This document shows positions 5,612 through 7,598 of a stretch of 7,598 nt of DNA, in pieces. Position numbers and translations under genes: made by a program. Below the pieces are notes generated by a model. It ran no database searches. It saw only the letters and a list, made by a program, of their open reading frames with translations, and was not told the origin of the DNA. Source of the stretch: Alphaproteobacteria bacterium (GTDB lineage Bacteria; Pseudomonadota; Alphaproteobacteria; DSM-16000; Inquilinaceae); assembly GCA_029263555.1 (NCBI GenBank), contig JAJUFW010000125.1:1-7598 (forward strand), in the 5' to 3' direction. Position 1 is the first letter of the stretch. Each line of letters opens with the position of its first letter.

Positions 5612-6975
5612 AGCTGCCGTCGATCCGCAGACGTGCCCTGCCGGCCGTCGTCGAACAGAAGCCGTGGTACGTCACGCTGGAGGCCGAGCAGAGGGAACCC
5701 TCCCTTAAGCCGCTGGTCATCGCCGGTGTTGCGACCATCACCATCGCCTTCGGCACCTTCTTCGGCTGGGCCTTCGGCGCATCGCTCGACAGCGCGGCGG
5801 TCTCCCAGGGCTCGGTCATCGTCGACAGCCGCCGGAAGACGGTTTCGCATTTCGAGGGCGGCATCCTGAAGGAGATGCTGGTCAAGGAGGGCGAGCACGT
5901 TAAAGCCGGGCAAGTCCTACTGAGGCTCGACGCGACGTTCGCCCAGTCGTCCCTGGATCAGCTTCGGGTACAGCGTATGGGCGCCCTTGCCAGGCTGGCC
6001 CGCCTCAGCGCCGAGCAGTCCGACCGCCGCACGATCGAGTTCCCCGAGGAACTGCTGAGGTCGCAGGAGCCGGGCGTCCAGGCCGTGCTCGAGACCGAAC
6101 GCAAGCTGTTCCTGTCGCGCTGGGCGGACCTGGACGGAAAGATCGCAATTCAGCGCAAGAAGATCGAGCAGTACCAGGAGGAGCTGGAGGCCCTAGCAGC
6201 CCAGACCGAAGCCAACGACCGGCAGCTCACCCTGGTCACGGAAGAGCTGGAGGGCGTCCGCCAGCTTTATGAAAAAGGGTATGAGCGCCGCCCGCGGCTG
6301 CTGGAGCTCGAAGGCCGGGCGTCGGAGCTGCGCGGCCGCAGGGGGGAACTGAACGCCCGCAAGTCGCAGACCGAGCAGTCGATCGCCGCCGCAGAACTCG
6401 AGATCCTGGCGATCGAGAGCGAGCGCCGCACCGAGATCGGCAACGCGATCCAGGAGACGCAGCTCTCGCTGTCCGACATCAACGAGAAGATGCGGGCTGC
6501 CGAGAACGTCCTGAACCGGGTCGAGGTGACCTCGCCCCAGGACGGTTACGTGACCAACATCCGCTTCTTCACGCCCGGCGGCGCGATCGGCGCCGGGGAG
6601 CCGATCCTGGACATCGTGCCTTTCGACGATCCCATGGTCATCGAGGCCCGGATCGAGCCGCGCGCCATCGATTCCGTGCGCGTCGGCCTGCCCGTGCAGG
6701 TGCGCCTGACGGCCTACAACATGAAGACGCTTCCGACGCTCGAGGGACGGGTTACCTATGTCTCGGCGGACAGCATCGTCGACGAGCGGACCGGCCAACC
6801 CTATTTCGTCGGCCGCGTGGCGCTGCTGCCGGACGAACTGGAGTCTCTCGAGAATGTCTCGCTCTATCCGGGCATGCCGGCAGAGGTGGTCATCGTCACC
6901 GGCGAACGCCGGGCGATCGACTACCTGATTTCGCCGATCACCGACAGCATGAACCGCGCATTCCGCGAGGATTGA
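5608..6975 (+). CDS. HlyD/PrtE-family type I secretion membrane fusion protein (ExpD2/WgdB-like)
   Basis: A 455-residue periplasmic adaptor anchored in the inner membrane, linking the ABC transporter to a TolC-type outer-membrane channel. A short cytoplasmic N-terminus is followed by one membrane helix (about 35-57). The first half of the split lipoyl domain is near 64-110 (FEGGILKEMLVKEGEHVKAGQVLLRLD, from 82). A long helical hairpin with coiled-coil character runs from about 112 to 303. The second lipoyl half follows (VTSPQDGYVTNIRFFTPGGAI, 307-327), then a beta-barrel region and the family-typical end YPGMPAEVVIVTGERRAIDYLISPI (420-444). Start is GTG at 5608, overlapping the ABC stop (GTGA), with GGAG at 5595-5598 nine nt upstream. 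The pair is complete and undamaged. No outer-membrane partner is visible in the window, as is common because TolC is often encoded elsewhere. Confidence 0.94.
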   Translation: MKLPSIRRRALPAVVEQKPWYVTLEAEQREPSLKPLVIAGVATITIAFGTFFGWAFGASLDSAAVSQGSVIVDSRRKTVSHFEGGILKEMLVKEGEHVKAGQVLLRLDATFAQSSLDQLRVQRMGALARLARLSAEQSDRRTIEFPEELLRSQEPGVQAVLETERKLFLSRWADLDGKIAIQRKKIEQYQEELEALAAQTEANDRQLTLVTEELEGVRQLYEKGYERRPRLLELEGRASELRGRRGELNARKSQTEQSIAAAELEILAIESERRTEIGNAIQETQLSLSDINEKMRAAENVLNRVEVTSPQDGYVTNIRFFTPGGAIGAGEPILDIVPFDDPMVIEARIEPRAIDSVRVGLPVQVRLTAYNMKTLPTLEGRVTYVSADSIVDERTGQPYFVGRVALLPDELESLENVSLYPGMPAEVVIVTGERRAIDYLISPITDSMNRAFRED

Positions 6976-7030
6976 ACCGGATGGCTAGGTCAGACCATAG
7001 GCCCGGCCCGGAATGGGAAGGACGGTAGCC

Positions 7031-7598
7031 GTGCGCATCCTTTTCGTTCACGACCGGTTTCCGGGACAGTTCCGGCACCTTGCCAGGGCGCTTGCCGCCG
7101 ACCCGGGGAACGAAGTGCATTTCCTGGCGCGCGTCGTCGAAGATGAGGTTCCGGGGGTCACGCCGACCCTGTTCCAGCCTTCGCGCACCGCCCATGCCAC
7201 TACGCACCACTATGTGCGCCCGCTGGAGACGGCCGTGCTGAACGGCCAGGCCGCCTATCGGGCAGGCGCGGCACTGAAGCGACGCGGCTTTCGGCCGGAT
7301 CTGGTCTACAGCCATGCCGGCTTCGGCCCGGGCCTCTATCTGCCGGAGCTCTTCCCCGACGCCCGTCACGCCGGCTATTTCGAGTGGTTCTACAGGGGGC
7401 GGGACAGCGACGCCGCATTCCTCGTCCAGAACCGACTGGACGAGAACTCCCTCTGCAGGCTCAAAACCCGCAATGCCGGGATTCTGCTGGAACTGGCCGC
7501 CGCGGATCTTGCAATCTGTCCGACGGAATTTCAGCGGCAGCAATTCCCGGAAGCGCTACGCGACCGGCTGACGACGCTGCACGACGGCATCGACACCG
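7031..7598 (+). CDS. Glycosyltransferase, GT4-like N-terminal domain, cut by right window edge
   Basis: Reading from GTG at 7031 gives 189 open codons to the window end. The start MRILFVHDRFPGQFRHLARAL (from residue 1) is typical of the N-terminal acceptor-binding Rossmann domain of GT-B, family-4-like glycosyltransferases. SHAGFGPGLYLPELFPDA (94-111), GYFEWFYR (115-122), RNAGILLEL (148-156), CPTEFQRQQFP (163-173) and HDGIDT (184-189) complete this domain. The nucleotide-sugar-binding C-terminal half lies outside the window. The start is supported by GGGAAGGA (7015-7022) 8 nt upstream. It follows the membrane fusion gene by 55 bp on the same strand with no terminator. In S. meliloti a glycosyltransferase (ExpE2/WgeB) also belongs to the ExpE1 gene group. 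Here it likely transfers a sugar, perhaps galactose or glucose, to a lipid-linked polymer intermediate. Donor and acceptor cannot be read from this part. Confidence 0.9.
   Translation, partial: MRILFVHDRFPGQFRHLARALAADPGNEVHFLARVVEDEVPGVTPTLFQPSRTAHATTHHYVRPLETAVLNGQAAYRAGAALKRRGFRPDLVYSHAGFGPGLYLPELFPDARHAGYFEWFYRGRDSDAAFLVQNRLDENSLCRLKTRNAGILLELAAADLAICPTEFQRQQFPEALRDRLTTLHDGIDT

Overview
The window is GC-rich, with the strong G/C third-position codon bias of an alphaproteobacterium. The gene families (an LdtR/ExpG-like MarR regulator, an RTX protein, a PrtD/PrtE-type exporter, an ExoB-like GalE) fit a Rhodospirillales- or Rhizobiales-type organism. The genus cannot be fixed from the sequence alone.

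Layout. Positions 1-796 (minus) hold the N-terminal two thirds of a Bcr/CflA-type MFS drug-efflux transporter, cut by the left edge. Positions 797-1084 have no convincing gene. Positions 1085-1672 (minus) encode a MarR-family winged-helix regulator. Positions 1673-1957 are a divergent regulatory region. Its regulator-proximal part is an AT-rich island with a 28-bp imperfect palindrome, and its RTX-proximal part is a leader able to form small hairpins. From 1958 to the right edge all genes run on the plus strand: a small RTX protein with 19 tandem nonapeptides (1958-2779), a strong stem-loop (2786-2830), a UDP-glucose 4-epimerase (2862-3866), a type I secretion ABC transporter (3863-5611), its HlyD-type membrane fusion protein (5608-6975), and the start of a family-4-type glycosyltransferase (7031 to the edge). 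The last three junctions are 4-bp overlap, 4-bp overlap and a 55-bp gap with a good ribosome-binding site, so epimerase to glycosyltransferase reads as one operon.

How the genes fit together. Regulator, RTX cargo, two-component inner-membrane exporter, nucleotide-sugar epimerase and glycosyltransferase match in content the galactoglucan (EPS II; exp/wg) locus of Sinorhizobium meliloti. There a MarR-type regulator (ExpG/WggR) controls an RTX protein (ExpE1/WgeA) that leaves the cell through ExpD1/ExpD2 (WgdA/WgdB) and is needed for polysaccharide production or export. The simplest reading here is the front end of an exopolysaccharide locus. GalE would supply UDP-galactose, the glycosyltransferase would build the polymer, and the ABC/HlyD pair (with a TolC-like outer-membrane partner not in the window) would export the Ca-binding beta-roll protein. 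The exp/wg link is inferred from gene content and family resemblance, not from an alignment.
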